Source: DYHD01 sp964411065 (GTDB lineage Bacteria > Nitrospirota > Thermodesulfovibrionia > Thermodesulfovibrionales > Dissulfurispiraceae). Taken from it: a DNA stretch of 64,000 nucleotides. The stretch lies in the NCBI GenBank assembly GCA_964411065.1, contig CAYPJO010000001.1, forward strand, positions 5,313-69,312, read 5' to 3'. Of the stretch, positions 28,855 to 37,660 are shown piece after piece. Each line of letters begins with the position of its first letter. Position 1 is the stretch's first letter. Below the pieces are notes generated by a model. The model made no database searches. It was not told the DNA's origin and worked only from the letters and a program-made list of their open reading frames with translations. The position numbers were made by a program, and so were the translations under genes.

Positions 28855-29504
28855 CTCTCAAACCCCTCAAGCAGTTTTATTTAAACTAAAATATATTTTA
28901 AAACATTTTAAGTTATTAAGCAAAGTCAAGTTACTATATTGAGTTATCGTAATCTCTAAACTCAAAAAATATCTCTGCTTCTTGATTTCTTTTTATTTTT
29001 AATCACATAAATCAAAAGAGATTACTCTTCTATATCTTAGTAATCACTTTCTCACCGCTATGATTGCCTACTAAGATAATAATATCTTTTCTCTAAAGCT
29101 CTTGAGTAAGAAATTTCTACTCCATAGTTAGACTTCAAACTACTTCTTAAACTGCTACTTATATGATAAGGCCAATCAATTTCTTAGGTGGATCTGTAAT
29201 CTGCTTACTTAAGATTTCTTTAGGATCTAAGAGAAAAACTGACCCTTAAAATGAGATTATTCTTTCAACTGGGAAGTCTATTTCTATCCCAACGGTACAG
29301 TACTCATGAGATGACACCCAAATGATTTTAAGCCTTTGCTAAAATCTGAATATTATTTTATTGATTGTGTATTCCTCCATCTTCTTATCGGTGAATAGGG
29401 GCTAACTACTAAATCAATAGACTTTTGACATTATTTTTAAGTAACATAAAATTTAAAATTCTTCGATCAAAATATAGTCTATAATTTCAAAAGATAGGTA
29501 TGAT
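28855..29504. other. Intergenic stretch, nothing recognised
   Basis: About 650 AT-rich bases between divergent genes. I find no ORF of useful size, no RNA gene and no clear repeat. Promoters for both flanking genes must lie here but none stands out. Confidence 0.5.
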
Positions 29505-30548
29505 ATGACTAGACAAAAAATATATGAAACAATAGTGAAGAATTTACCAATTGGATTTACCACAGTTGACGAAAATGGTATCACTATCGATTTTAACGAA
29601 GCAGCTGAAATGATAACAGGTTACAAAAAAGAAGAGGTGATTGGTAAACCCCATAACTTAATTTTCCACCCAAAGACAGGCATTGAAGCCTGCCCTTTAT
29701 TCAAACACGCCCTCATTGACAAGGAATCCATAATAGCTCAAGAGAAAAAATTTATAAAAAAAACAGGAGATGTTATCACTCTTTTAGTCAGCGTAGCTCC
29801 TCTTTTTGATTCGGAAGGTAAGTTCATTGGTGGTGTGGAAATATTCAGAGATGTTACACATGTTAAACGCCTTGAGAGAGAAAAAAAGAACATCCTCGCA
29901 ATGTTTGCCCATGATATAAAAAATTCAATTACGAGTTCTATAGGTTTTGCAACAAGAATCCTTGCAGGCAAAGCTTCTAATCCAACTGAAGATTTAAGAG
30001 TTATCATTGATGAACTCAAAACCGTAGAATACCTCATCTCGGAATTTCTAGAATTTTCAAAGTTAGAATCAAAGGAAATTACTCCACAACTAAAGGAGTT
30101 TGATTTATATAAAATAATCACAAAGCAGATTGATATGATCACTGTTGAGGCTAAGAAAAAGAATTTAACAATTTCCTTTATAACTGATGAAATTCCACCA
30201 GTTATGATAATGGCAGATGAAACAATGATTAAAAGAGTCATATCAAATCTTCTTGATAACGCCGTTAAATATAACAATGTCGGTGGTAACATAATAGTTA
30301 AATTAAAAAAGAACAAAAAAGAGGTGCTTATTCAGATTGAAGATACAGGAATTGGAATACCTGAGGACAAACTACCCTTCATATTCGATGCTTTTTATCG
30401 ACTCACTCCTAGCACAAAGGGTTCAGGTCTTGGTTTATCCATAGCCAAACAGATAATAGAGTTGCATGGAGGAAGAATCTGGGCAAAAAGCACTTATATG
30501 GAAGGGTCCACTTTTAGCTTTACGATCCCTCTAATTTTGAAACAATAG
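29505..30548 (+). CDS. Cytoplasmic PAS-domain sensor histidine kinase
   Basis: The 347 residues hold a PAS domain with PAC (about 5-125; 'LPIGFTTVDENGITIDFNEAAEMITGYKKEEVIGKP'), a HisKA domain with the H-box 'AMFAHDIKNSITSSIGF' near residue 140, and a HATPase domain ('RVISNLLDNAVKYN', 'IEDTGIGIPEDKLPFIFDAFYR', 'GSGLGLSIAKQIIELHGG'). It has no signal or membrane segment, so it probably senses a cytoplasmic cue. No partner response regulator is adjacent; the three receiver proteins at 20065-24074 are the nearest. Confidence 0.9.
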   Translation: MTRQKIYETIVKNLPIGFTTVDENGITIDFNEAAEMITGYKKEEVIGKPHNLIFHPKTGIEACPLFKHALIDKESIIAQEKKFIKKTGDVITLLVSVAPLFDSEGKFIGGVEIFRDVTHVKRLEREKKNILAMFAHDIKNSITSSIGFATRILAGKASNPTEDLRVIIDELKTVEYLISEFLEFSKLESKEITPQLKEFDLYKIITKQIDMITVEAKKKNLTISFITDEIPPVMIMADETMIKRVISNLLDNAVKYNNVGGNIIVKLKKNKKEVLIQIEDTGIGIPEDKLPFIFDAFYRLTPSTKGSGLGLSIAKQIIELHGGRIWAKSTYMEGSTFSFTIPLILKQ

Positions 30549-30886
30549 ATATTTTCTCACTTAATTATCAATTTATAGTTCTATGACAATAAATCTTTCA
30601 AAAGACTCTTTCTCGTTAGCCTTTCAATTTTTTCATCAGATATTCAATGATTGTTTAGTCCTCAATTGAGCCCCTTCCATTTTCTCTGTCTGGATTATTA
30701 AAGGTAAAGCTGAAGCAAAGGGTTTAGCATGCTTCCCTATCTTCTGTTAATTTACTAAAAATCCCTTCGATTGGTGAGCTAATTCTACAAGATCTTCTTT
30801 CACAATATGGTCTTTGCTATTTTTATTTATGTAATCTATAATAACTGCAAGGGTTTAAGATATTTAAGATTCTATTCATCTTAAAG
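30549..30886. other. Intergenic stretch between convergent genes
   Basis: About 340 AT-rich bases with no supportable gene and no clear terminator. Confidence 0.5.
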
Positions 30887-31948
30887 TTAAGATAAAAGTT
30901 GTTTTAATTCTTTTGATGTATAAATACCCTCTACTTTGGTGAAAGTATAGCCTAGTTGCTTACATTTCTGACACCCTGAGGTATTACAAGAGTCACACTT
31001 CTTTGGGGCATACAGATTAATGTAGTAATCTGAGAAATCCTTAGGCGCCGAATCAGTAGTGTAAATAGCTCGATCATAATTAAGATTCGAAAACTTTAAA
31101 GAAAAGTAGGGATACCCATAAAGTAGCTTATCACTGTAAATCAAATTCTCATGTTCAGAACATGGCATATCAATAAGAATGGTCTTCGTGGGTAATACTA
31201 AACCGTTTAATCCCAAAATGGCTGGATATCTGATATCTTCAATAATATTAATTAAAGGATAAATCGAAAATAATATAGTCTTAAAATTGTCGTGTATTTC
31301 ATAGGCATAAGGAATTTCAAGCATACCTAATGCCCCAAAAACTTCTTCTTTTTTAAAGGTGGTATCAATTTCTGCAATATTTCTCAGTACCCCGTTCCCA
31401 TACACATTTATCACACTTTTGTGGTGCTGGATGGCGATATCAACTCTGTAAAAGCCTGTCTCCTTTATCAAATCCAAGGTTTTTTGTAATACAGAAATAA
31501 TTGTAGGAGATGCATCTTCTTTAAAAAAGTTTATCAAAGTATTCTCAATTTTTTTAGCCTCACCAATAGAGATGTTAACCTTTTTACCCAATACATTTTC
31601 AATGAAAGCAAAAGCGTTATAGTTAAATATATCGTCTGTTACGATACATATCTCATCCTCTGTCTCAAATAAGGGTATGACTCTATTCTCTATAAGGAAT
31701 TTTTTAGTGAATTTTTGTACTAAGTTTTTATCTATATTGACATGATCAACTACTACAAAGGGTACATCATACTGCTTACTAAGAATCCATTGTATATTTG
31801 CTTCGTCTACTTTTCCAATCTTTACCAATGTCTCTCCTAATTTAAGACCCATCAATTTTTGTAATTTAAGTCCCTCCACTAAGTCACTCTCTGTTATAAA
31901 ACCATAACGTATCAGTAATGAACCAATTTTTTCTCTCTCTTTACTCAC
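30887..31948 (-). CDS. PilB/GspE-like protein lacking the ATPase core
   Basis: Residues 1-150 form an MshEN-type domain as in PilB and GspE: 'KIGSLLIRYGFITESDLVEGLKLQKLMGLKLGETLVKIGKVDEANIQWILSKQYDVPFVVV', then 'ENRVIPLFETEDEICIVTDD'. The middle part ('FYRVDIAIQHHKSVINVYGNGVLRNI') may be a remnant of the N-terminal PAS-like N1 domain. The C-terminus has C-x2-C-x4-C-x2-C-x3-GY followed by 'VEGIY', recalling the Cys motif and 'GRxGIYE' end of PilB. No Walker A or Walker B motif is present and the protein is only 353 residues. It starts at GTG with AGGAG. It might bind c-di-GMP or act as a regulator of a pilus or secretion motor. Confidence 0.65.
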   Translation of the reverse strand: MSKEREKIGSLLIRYGFITESDLVEGLKLQKLMGLKLGETLVKIGKVDEANIQWILSKQYDVPFVVVDHVNIDKNLVQKFTKKFLIENRVIPLFETEDEICIVTDDIFNYNAFAFIENVLGKKVNISIGEAKKIENTLINFFKEDASPTIISVLQKTLDLIKETGFYRVDIAIQHHKSVINVYGNGVLRNIAEIDTTFKKEEVFGALGMLEIPYAYEIHDNFKTILFSIYPLINIIEDIRYPAILGLNGLVLPTKTILIDMPCSEHENLIYSDKLLYGYPYFSLKFSNLNYDRAIYTTDSAPKDFSDYYINLYAPKKCDSCNTSGCQKCKQLGYTFTKVEGIYTSKELKQLLS

Positions 31949-32002
31949 AAAATGCTCCTAGCTTATCGGTTAAGATTTAGAGATTATTTTAGTCAATATC
32001 TC

Positions 32003-32443
32003 TCACTTTATCTCTTTTATCTTCATAAGAGTATCGAGATAAATCTCCTTCTTATTAGGGTTTAGCTCTAAGGCTTTTTTTGCTAAATACTCTGCTTCCT
32101 CTAATTTTTGCTTTTTTAGATAGTATATCCATGCAAGGTTATTATAGGCATCGGAGTTTTCAGGTTTTTCTCTAATAGATTTTTTGTAGTATTTTTCAGC
32201 CATATAGAGATCATTTTTAAGAAAATAGGCATTCCCAAGATATAAAAAGGCATCAGGACTCTTTTTAGCTGCCTTGTTATATTGTTTTATAGCTTCGTCT
32301 AATAACCCTTTATTTTCATAAGCCAAACCGAGAGCGATATGCTCATGGGGCGTAAGAGGGTCATCAAGTACGATAATTCGGGGCATAGAACAGCCCCCTA
32401 AGATAAGAGTTAGCAGGAAAATAATGAGAATATGTTTTTTCAT
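32003..32443 (-). CDS. TPR lipoprotein
   Basis: The 146-residue protein has a lipoprotein signal (MKKHILIIFLLTLILGGC, Cys18) and about three TPR units ('ALGLAYENKGLLDEAIKQYNKAAKKSPD', 'LYLGNAYFLKNDLYMAEKYYKKSIREKPEN', 'NNLAWIYYLKKQKLEEAEYLAKKALELNPN'). It is 18 bp downstream of a C39-like lipoprotein gene. In PA2778-family proteins a C39-like and a TPR part are joined in one chain, so the two genes here may be a split form and work together. Confidence 0.85.
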   Translation of the reverse strand: MKKHILIIFLLTLILGGCSMPRIIVLDDPLTPHEHIALGLAYENKGLLDEAIKQYNKAAKKSPDAFLYLGNAYFLKNDLYMAEKYYKKSIREKPENSDAYNNLAWIYYLKKQKLEEAEYLAKKALELNPNKKEIYLDTLMKIKEIK

Positions 32444-32461
32444 ATAAGCATAATTAATAAA

Positions 32462-33025
32462 TCATTCTTTTTTAATCAATAAAGTCCAATAATTGGTCTT
32501 TTGCCATATCTTGGTAAAATCTTCAGTCTCTATGAATTTCCTTTGGGAATTATCAGAGTTAAAAAAAATTCCGTAATCATTATATCCTACTACAACTACA
32601 TAATGATAATGTTTATAAAAAGAAAAACCATAGTCAACTAAAACAATAAGCGGATAACCACTCTCTATATGGAATTTTAAATCACTGAGGCTGCCTGAAT
32701 AGTGAATCCCTTTAAGTCCCTTCTTCTGTGCATAAAGAACCATGTCGAGGTTAAGGGTTCCTTTAGCAGATTTACTAAATATTTCTGTAGCTACTTCCTC
32801 TGGTGAAGTAAAAATGCCGTGATAGCTCAAAACAGCTGCTAACGATGCAGGACCGCACTGAAATTCCCTTTGAGGATAGAAAGGTACATTCTCAATAATT
32901 TTAAGATTTCTTCCTTGCTTAATCTGGTGTTGAACGCAAGAAGTGAAAAATAAAAACAAAATTAAGAAAATGAACAGTTTGAAAAGATTTCTACTATACC
33001 TAAATTTTTTCATATTTTTATTCAC
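32462..33025 (-). CDS. C39-like cysteine peptidase lipoprotein
   Basis: The 187-residue protein has a hydrophobic leader ending in a lipobox (FFTSC, near residue 30) and a C39-like domain. The catalytic Cys is in 'REFQCGPASLAAVLSYHG', the His in 'YKHYHYVVVVGYND', and an Asp follows in 'FFNSDNSQRKF'. Domains of this family either cleave peptides after double-glycine leaders or act as papain-like enzymes. The reading opens with GTG at 33025; ATG at 33013 is an alternative. The TPR lipoprotein gene follows at once, suggesting one envelope complex. Substrate is unknown. Confidence 0.82.
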   Translation of the reverse strand: MNKNMKKFRYSRNLFKLFIFLILFLFFTSCVQHQIKQGRNLKIIENVPFYPQREFQCGPASLAAVLSYHGIFTSPEEVATEIFSKSAKGTLNLDMVLYAQKKGLKGIHYSGSLSDLKFHIESGYPLIVLVDYGFSFYKHYHYVVVVGYNDYGIFFNSDNSQRKFIETEDFTKIWQKTNYWTLLIKKE

Positions 33026-33272
33026 TAAATATCCCTATCATCCATTTTACTCGATATTCTATTTTAAATCTATTAAAATTAAAATGTTAATCACAAAAGA
33101 AGAAAAAAAGCACTCTATTGGCTTTTTGTGTTATAAATCAAATTTTGACAAGAATTTTTGAGTGAAGGATTTTTAAAGTTCTGCAAAATGGATGAGATAA
33201 TTAACAAGATCTGACAGGATCAAAAGAACAGCATAAAAATATAAAATAATGCAAAATTGAAAAACCTTTAGC

Positions 33273-34310
33273 TTACACTTTTCTACCGTAGAGTGCTCTT
33301 AATTGGCCACAACCTGCTTCGATATCCCTACCTTTGCTTTTTCGTATAAAAACGGAAAGATTTTTATCTATCAATCTTTGTTGAAATTCATAAATAGTCT
33401 TGTTATCCGAACCTTCCAATATACATCCCTCAAAAGGATTAAAAGATATCAAATTAATTTTTGTTTTTGAAGAGATCCCCCTTAGAAGATTAGCTAACTC
33501 TTCAGCGTCAACATGAGAATCATTTATGCCTTTCAACATCACATACTCAAAGGTTATCCTTCTTCTTGGTTTAAGAGAAAATTTGCTACAAGCTTCTATT
33601 AATTGACTTAATGGGTATTTCTTGTTAATTGGCATAATATAATCCCTTATATGGTCATTAGGAGCATTTAAAGATACGGCAAGATTCACAGAAGGTGCCT
33701 TTTCTACAAGTTCTTTAAACTTAGAGATTATACCAGCAGTCGAGATTGTTATCCTCCGAGGAGAGAACTTTAAATATTCTACAATTCTCCACAGAGCTTC
33801 AACTAAATTATCAAAATTAAGCAAAGGCTCACCCATCCCCATAAAGACAATATTTAGTATCTTTTTAGGTGCAATTAACCTTGAAACTGTAATTACTTGA
33901 TCTACTATTTCATGAGGTTCGAGATTCCTCTCAAATTTCAATTTACCAGTAGCACAAAAAATACACCCCAAAGGACAGCCAACCTGTGAAGATACGCAAA
34001 GAGTCAATCTATCATCCTCTTTTATCAAAACGCTCTCAATAGATTTACCATCCTGTAGACCAAAAAGAAATTTCTCGGTACCGTCTTGAGAGAATCTCCT
34101 TTCTACTAAAATAAGGTTGCTAATGAAAGCCTTTTCAGAAAATCTCTTTCTGAGTTCCAATGAAAATTCGGTAATTTCAGAGACTGATTGGACGCCTTTC
34201 TCATATATCCAATGTATCAGTTGTTTAGTCCTAAACTCAGGCTCATTGAATTCTCTTATTAAATAACTAATCTCTTTTTCAGACAATGATTTAAGGTCGA
34301 TTAAACTCAT
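33273..34310 (-). CDS. rlmN: 23S rRNA/tRNA adenine C2-methyltransferase RlmN
   Basis: This radical SAM enzyme methylates A2503 of 23S rRNA and A37 of some tRNAs. The cluster motif C-x3-C-x2-C is in 'SSQVGCPLGCIFCATGKLKFERNL'. Other family blocks are 'FMGMGEPLLNFDNLVEAL', 'RRITISTAGI' and 'LAVSLNAPNDHIRDYIMPINKKYPL', and 'IEAGCGQLRAL' holds the C-terminal catalytic Cys. I start at ATG 34310 (MSLIDLKSLSEKEI); a TTG 36 bases upstream is possible. The resulting 345 residues are normal. Confidence 0.95.
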   Translation of the reverse strand: MSLIDLKSLSEKEISYLIREFNEPEFRTKQLIHWIYEKGVQSVSEITEFSLELRKRFSEKAFISNLILVERRFSQDGTEKFLFGLQDGKSIESVLIKEDDRLTLCVSSQVGCPLGCIFCATGKLKFERNLEPHEIVDQVITVSRLIAPKKILNIVFMGMGEPLLNFDNLVEALWRIVEYLKFSPRRITISTAGIISKFKELVEKAPSVNLAVSLNAPNDHIRDYIMPINKKYPLSQLIEACSKFSLKPRRRITFEYVMLKGINDSHVDAEELANLLRGISSKTKINLISFNPFEGCILEGSDNKTIYEFQQRLIDKNLSVFIRKSKGRDIEAGCGQLRALYGRKV

Positions 34311-34453
34311 ACTAATATTTTGTAAAATTCCGTACCAGAAGAGCAATATAATAGCACCGTTATAGGTAGGTGTACTTAATCTCTTTCAGATCTTTATGAA
34401 CTAAAGTATGAAGACACCACTTGAGAGGATAAAATAGCTTTCAGATGACCCTT

Positions 34454-35407
34454 CTAAATACTGTCTTTCGCTCTAATATCAGCCACACGAAATCTTTCAG
34501 CTATAATCGTATCCATAATCATCTGTACTAAATGATAGATTATACTAGGTATCATTGCCATGGGATAGTGAATAGCAAAATAACCTGCCCAGACTACATA
34601 AGATACTGTCAAAGTTTTTTGAGATGTCTGGATTGTAAAAGCAGTGGTAGAGGGACGGTCAAGCCTTATAATTTTAGAGATACCATAATTCATCAAAAGT
34701 ATTAATAGATGTAGAAATATTGTAAAAACAGCAACTTTTATTAATAAAGTCCCTGCTTCCATAATCTTAGTAGTAGAGCTTGAGAAAGCATTAAATATTA
34801 TCAAAAGGACTACTACTTGCTGAAAAATTGAGAAAAACTTTTTAAGCTTTGAAATCCTTTCGATCACAAAGGGTCTTAAAATCTGTCCTACCAATATTGG
34901 AACTAAAACCATAGTTAGCAGGCTTATAAACATACTGAAGATAGGTAAATTTATCTCACCTTCAAACCCGAGTAAAAGATTCAATGAGATTGGGATTGTG
35001 AAAATAGCTAATAGATTCACTATTATACAAATTAATAGAGCAAGTGCCACATTGCCTCTCCCGATAGAGGTCAAAACGACTCCTGAAGCCACAGTAACAG
35101 GAGCAACCGCTATTATGCAAACTCCGACCATAAATTCACGAGATAAAGTTATTTCAGCAAGGATTTTAGCTATCAGAGGAAAGAAGAAAAGAGATGAGAG
35201 CACCGCAGCTACTAAGGGTCTATAGGAGAGTAGCTGACTCCTTATACCAGTTGTTTCTAAGCTAAGACCTGTTATAAAAAAAGCTAAGAAAATCCCTAAA
35301 TTTAGAATCTTATACTCTCTAATTAATATCCCAATGTCTGGAAGGACAAAAGAGACTATTATTACTGCTATTACCCCTAAGAAAAACCAATTTTTTAATA
35401 AAAACAT
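34454..35407 (-). CDS. Bile acid:sodium symporter (SBF/YfeH-like) family transporter
   Basis: The 317 residues make about ten hydrophobic segments. 'FITGLSLETTGI', 'CIIAVAPVTVASGVVLTSIGRGNVALALLICIIVNLLAIF' and 'AFTIQTSQKTLTVSYVVWAGYF' fit the SBF-like group related to YfeH. The substrate cannot be told from sequence; a secondary transporter for an organic anion is the best guess. It is divergent from tetR and shares a 200-bp intergenic region that contains the tetR promoter and operator. Confidence 0.78.
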   Translation of the reverse strand: MFLLKNWFFLGVIAVIIVSFVLPDIGILIREYKILNLGIFLAFFITGLSLETTGIRSQLLSYRPLVAAVLSSLFFFPLIAKILAEITLSREFMVGVCIIAVAPVTVASGVVLTSIGRGNVALALLICIIVNLLAIFTIPISLNLLLGFEGEINLPIFSMFISLLTMVLVPILVGQILRPFVIERISKLKKFFSIFQQVVVLLIIFNAFSSSTTKIMEAGTLLIKVAVFTIFLHLLILLMNYGISKIIRLDRPSTTAFTIQTSQKTLTVSYVVWAGYFAIHYPMAMIPSIIYHLVQMIMDTIIAERFRVADIRAKDSI

Positions 35408-35543
35408 GCTCTAAAATTGATTATTTATGAGGATCCAAAAGTGAGAGTAATTTTTCACAACATTTATATTTTAATTTAAAAAGTTAGCTCAAATTCAAAA
35501 AATTATAATAAAACTGAGATGCTACTATTTCTCTTCTTAATAC

Positions 35544-35573
35544 TTGACAAAGTAGATCTTTATGCTTTATCGT
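35544..35573 (+). promoter_or_regulatory. Predicted promoter of the tetR-efflux operon
   Basis: TTGACA at 35544-35549 is a perfect -35 box. TATCGT at 35568-35573, 18 bases later, is a fair -10 box. The inverted repeat at 35576-35587 covers the start region, which fits autorepression by TetR. Confidence 0.65.
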
Positions 35574-35575
35574 AA

Positions 35576-35587
35576 GTAAGTGCTTAC
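35576..35587. promoter_or_regulatory. Likely TetR operator
   Basis: GTAAG-TG-CTTAC is a perfect 5-bp dyad, within the longer AAGTAAGTGCTTAC sequence that resembles operators of many TetR regulators of efflux pumps. It lies right after the -10 box and 20 bases before the tetR ATG. Confidence 0.65.
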
Positions 35588-35607
35588 ATAACTATAAGTA
35601 ATATTTT

Positions 35608-36201
35608 ATGTTTTCAGAGCAATATACAACGAAAGAAAAAATATTACAAAGTGCTCTTAAACTTTTCTCCCAAAAAGGTTATCTTGGAGCCACCACTCGT
35701 GAAATAGCAAAAGATGCCGGCGTTGCCGAGGTGACTCTTTTTAGACACTTCAATTCAAAAGAAAAACTACTTGAAGGAGTACTCGAAAATTACTCCTTTC
35801 TGCCAGAGCTTAAACAGATCATGCCAGAAATTTTAAATCTAAAATACGAAGAAGCACTTCTCTTAATAGTAAAAACCTTCTTAAGAACTCTTCTAACTAG
35901 AAAGGATATTATCAAGATAATAAAAACAGAAATTCTTACTCATCCTGACAAGGTATCTCATTTTTTTCAACCATATCTAATCGAGCTCTATGATACCATC
36001 GCCTTTTACTTTAACGAAATGGAGAAAAAAGGTATTTTGAAGGAGTTTGATCATCGAATTGGAGGTAGAGCATTATTAGGAATGGTATTTTCCTATTTTG
36101 AGGTTGATGAATTTATATTCCAAAGGGAAGGTTCAGAGGAAGTTTATGAAAAGACCTTAGAGGAATTTGTCAAAATTTTTGTGAGAGGGACTTTGAGATG
36201 A
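35608..36201 (+). CDS. TetR/AcrR-family transcriptional regulator
   Basis: The 197-residue protein has the TetR helix-turn-helix at 8-55: 'TKEKILQSALKLFSQKGYLGATTREIAKDAGVAEVTLFRHFNSKEKLL'. The C-terminal ligand-binding part is not similar to a named regulator that I recognise. It is the first gene of a four-gene cluster with an RND pump and overlaps the tolC-like gene by four bases (ATGA), so it very likely represses the pump in the absence of an inducer. Confidence 0.93.
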   Translation: MFSEQYTTKEKILQSALKLFSQKGYLGATTREIAKDAGVAEVTLFRHFNSKEKLLEGVLENYSFLPELKQIMPEILNLKYEEALLLIVKTFLRTLLTRKDIIKIIKTEILTHPDKVSHFFQPYLIELYDTIAFYFNEMEKKGILKEFDHRIGGRALLGMVFSYFEVDEFIFQREGSEEVYEKTLEEFVKIFVRGTLR

Positions 36202-37586
36202 ACTATGAAGCTTCTACAATTATATTCAAAGAAATTAGAAATTCGATTCTAAAATTTTTCCTTTTCCCCTTATTGTTCTTAATCCTTACCTCTACTATAT
36301 TAATTCAAAAGGCTAATGCCCAAAAAGAATATACTCTTGAAGATCTCTACAGTATAGCCCTGAAAAATGCTGAAAAAATAATTATAGCTCAAGAGGAACT
36401 ATACATATCAGAAAGGCAAAAAGACAAAGCTATCTCTCTTTTACTCCCTAAACTCTCTGCCTTTAGTAGTTACACTAAATACAGTGAAGAGAAGTTTTCT
36501 CAGGCAGGTAATTTGATACAGCCCAGCAATGCATCCTCTTGGGGGTTAAGATTAGATCAAACCTTTTCTCTAAGCGGTAGAGAGATAATAGCCCTAAGGA
36601 TATCTGAAAAGGGTATCGAAAAAAGTAAATATGATCTCCACTTCATAAAAGAGTCATATCTTACAAATGTATCCATAGCTTTCTTTAATGTTCTAAAAGC
36701 TAAAAGAATGTTAGAAATCGCTACCGCAAATGTGCAAAGACTTACAAAACATCGTGATGCTGCTTTAACAAGGTTAAAAGTTGGAGAAGTGACAAAAACT
36801 GCCCTTTTAAGAGCGGAAGCCGAGCTTTCAGGTGCAAAATCTGAACTTGTTAAATCTGAAAATGATTTGAAATTAGCTAAATCAGTGCTTGCCAGAGTAG
36901 TTGGATTAAATGAAACCTTTGAAATACAGGATGTATCACTCATAACAGAAGGGGCTGAATTAGATTTTTCTATATCCAGCTGTATTCCATTAGAAATTAA
37001 CTGTCTCAAAGAGATTGCCTTTTCCGAAAGATCAGACTTAAAAGCATTGGAAGTCCAAAAGAAGATCTCTCAAGACCAAATTACTTACGCAAAAGGAGCT
37101 TATTTCCCCTATCTTTCAATTGAGGGTCTCTGGATAAAAAGAGATGAAGAACCTTCGTCCCTCTTTTTAAATAAAGAGAGTTTATATGGAGGGATAAAGA
37201 TCAATTTTCCCTTCTTCGAAGGAGGATTAAGGCGTGCTGAGGTAAAGGAATCGGAATCAAGAAAAAGACAGGCAGAGTTATTATATGAAGATACAAAAAA
37301 GACAATAAGCATTGAAGTAGAAGAAGCTTATCTTGATTTTATTACATTAAAAGGCATAATGAAATCTCTTAAAGACCAACTCTCATTTGCAGAGGACAAT
37401 TTCAGGTCTGTTACAAAACAGTTTGAATTCGGTCTCGCAAATAGCATTGATGTAATAGATGCCAATACCTTATTAATTGCCTCTGAAAGGCGACTCACAG
37501 ACGCTTTATATGACTCTCAAATAGCCAAAATAAGGCTACAAAAGGCAGTTGGAGTCTTTCTTAAAACACTAATGAAAAATTTTTAA
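36198..37586 (+). CDS. TolC-family outer membrane efflux protein
   Basis: This protein forms the outer-membrane channel of a tripartite pump. The 462 residues have a signal peptide (hydrophobic stretch about 17-36, cleavage near 'NAQKEYTLEDLY'), then two OEP repeats with long coiled-coil helices; typical motifs are 'YTLEDLYSIALKNAEKI', 'ALTRLKVGEVTKTALLRAEAELSGAKSELV' and 'QFEFGLANSIDVIDANTLLIASERRLTDALYDSQIAKIRLQKAVG'. It is cotranscribed with tetR, the adaptor and the RND pump. Confidence 0.92.
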   Translation: MNYEASTIIFKEIRNSILKFFLFPLLFLILTSTILIQKANAQKEYTLEDLYSIALKNAEKIIIAQEELYISERQKDKAISLLLPKLSAFSSYTKYSEEKFSQAGNLIQPSNASSWGLRLDQTFSLSGREIIALRISEKGIEKSKYDLHFIKESYLTNVSIAFFNVLKAKRMLEIATANVQRLTKHRDAALTRLKVGEVTKTALLRAEAELSGAKSELVKSENDLKLAKSVLARVVGLNETFEIQDVSLITEGAELDFSISSCIPLEINCLKEIAFSERSDLKALEVQKKISQDQITYAKGAYFPYLSIEGLWIKRDEEPSSLFLNKESLYGGIKINFPFFEGGLRRAEVKESESRKRQAELLYEDTKKTISIEVEEAYLDFITLKGIMKSLKDQLSFAEDNFRSVTKQFEFGLANSIDVIDANTLLIASERRLTDALYDSQIAKIRLQKAVGVFLKTLMKNF

Positions 37587-37660
37587 TAGAATAGTTTATG
37601 AGCATTTTATATAACAAACACTGGAAGGGAAAATAATATGGAAGTTTTGAGGTCAAAAAA

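Noticed and set aside
29738..30316. 192-codon ORF on the minus strand
   Set aside because: It is the shadow of the PAS histidine kinase, whose motifs are all in the plus frame.
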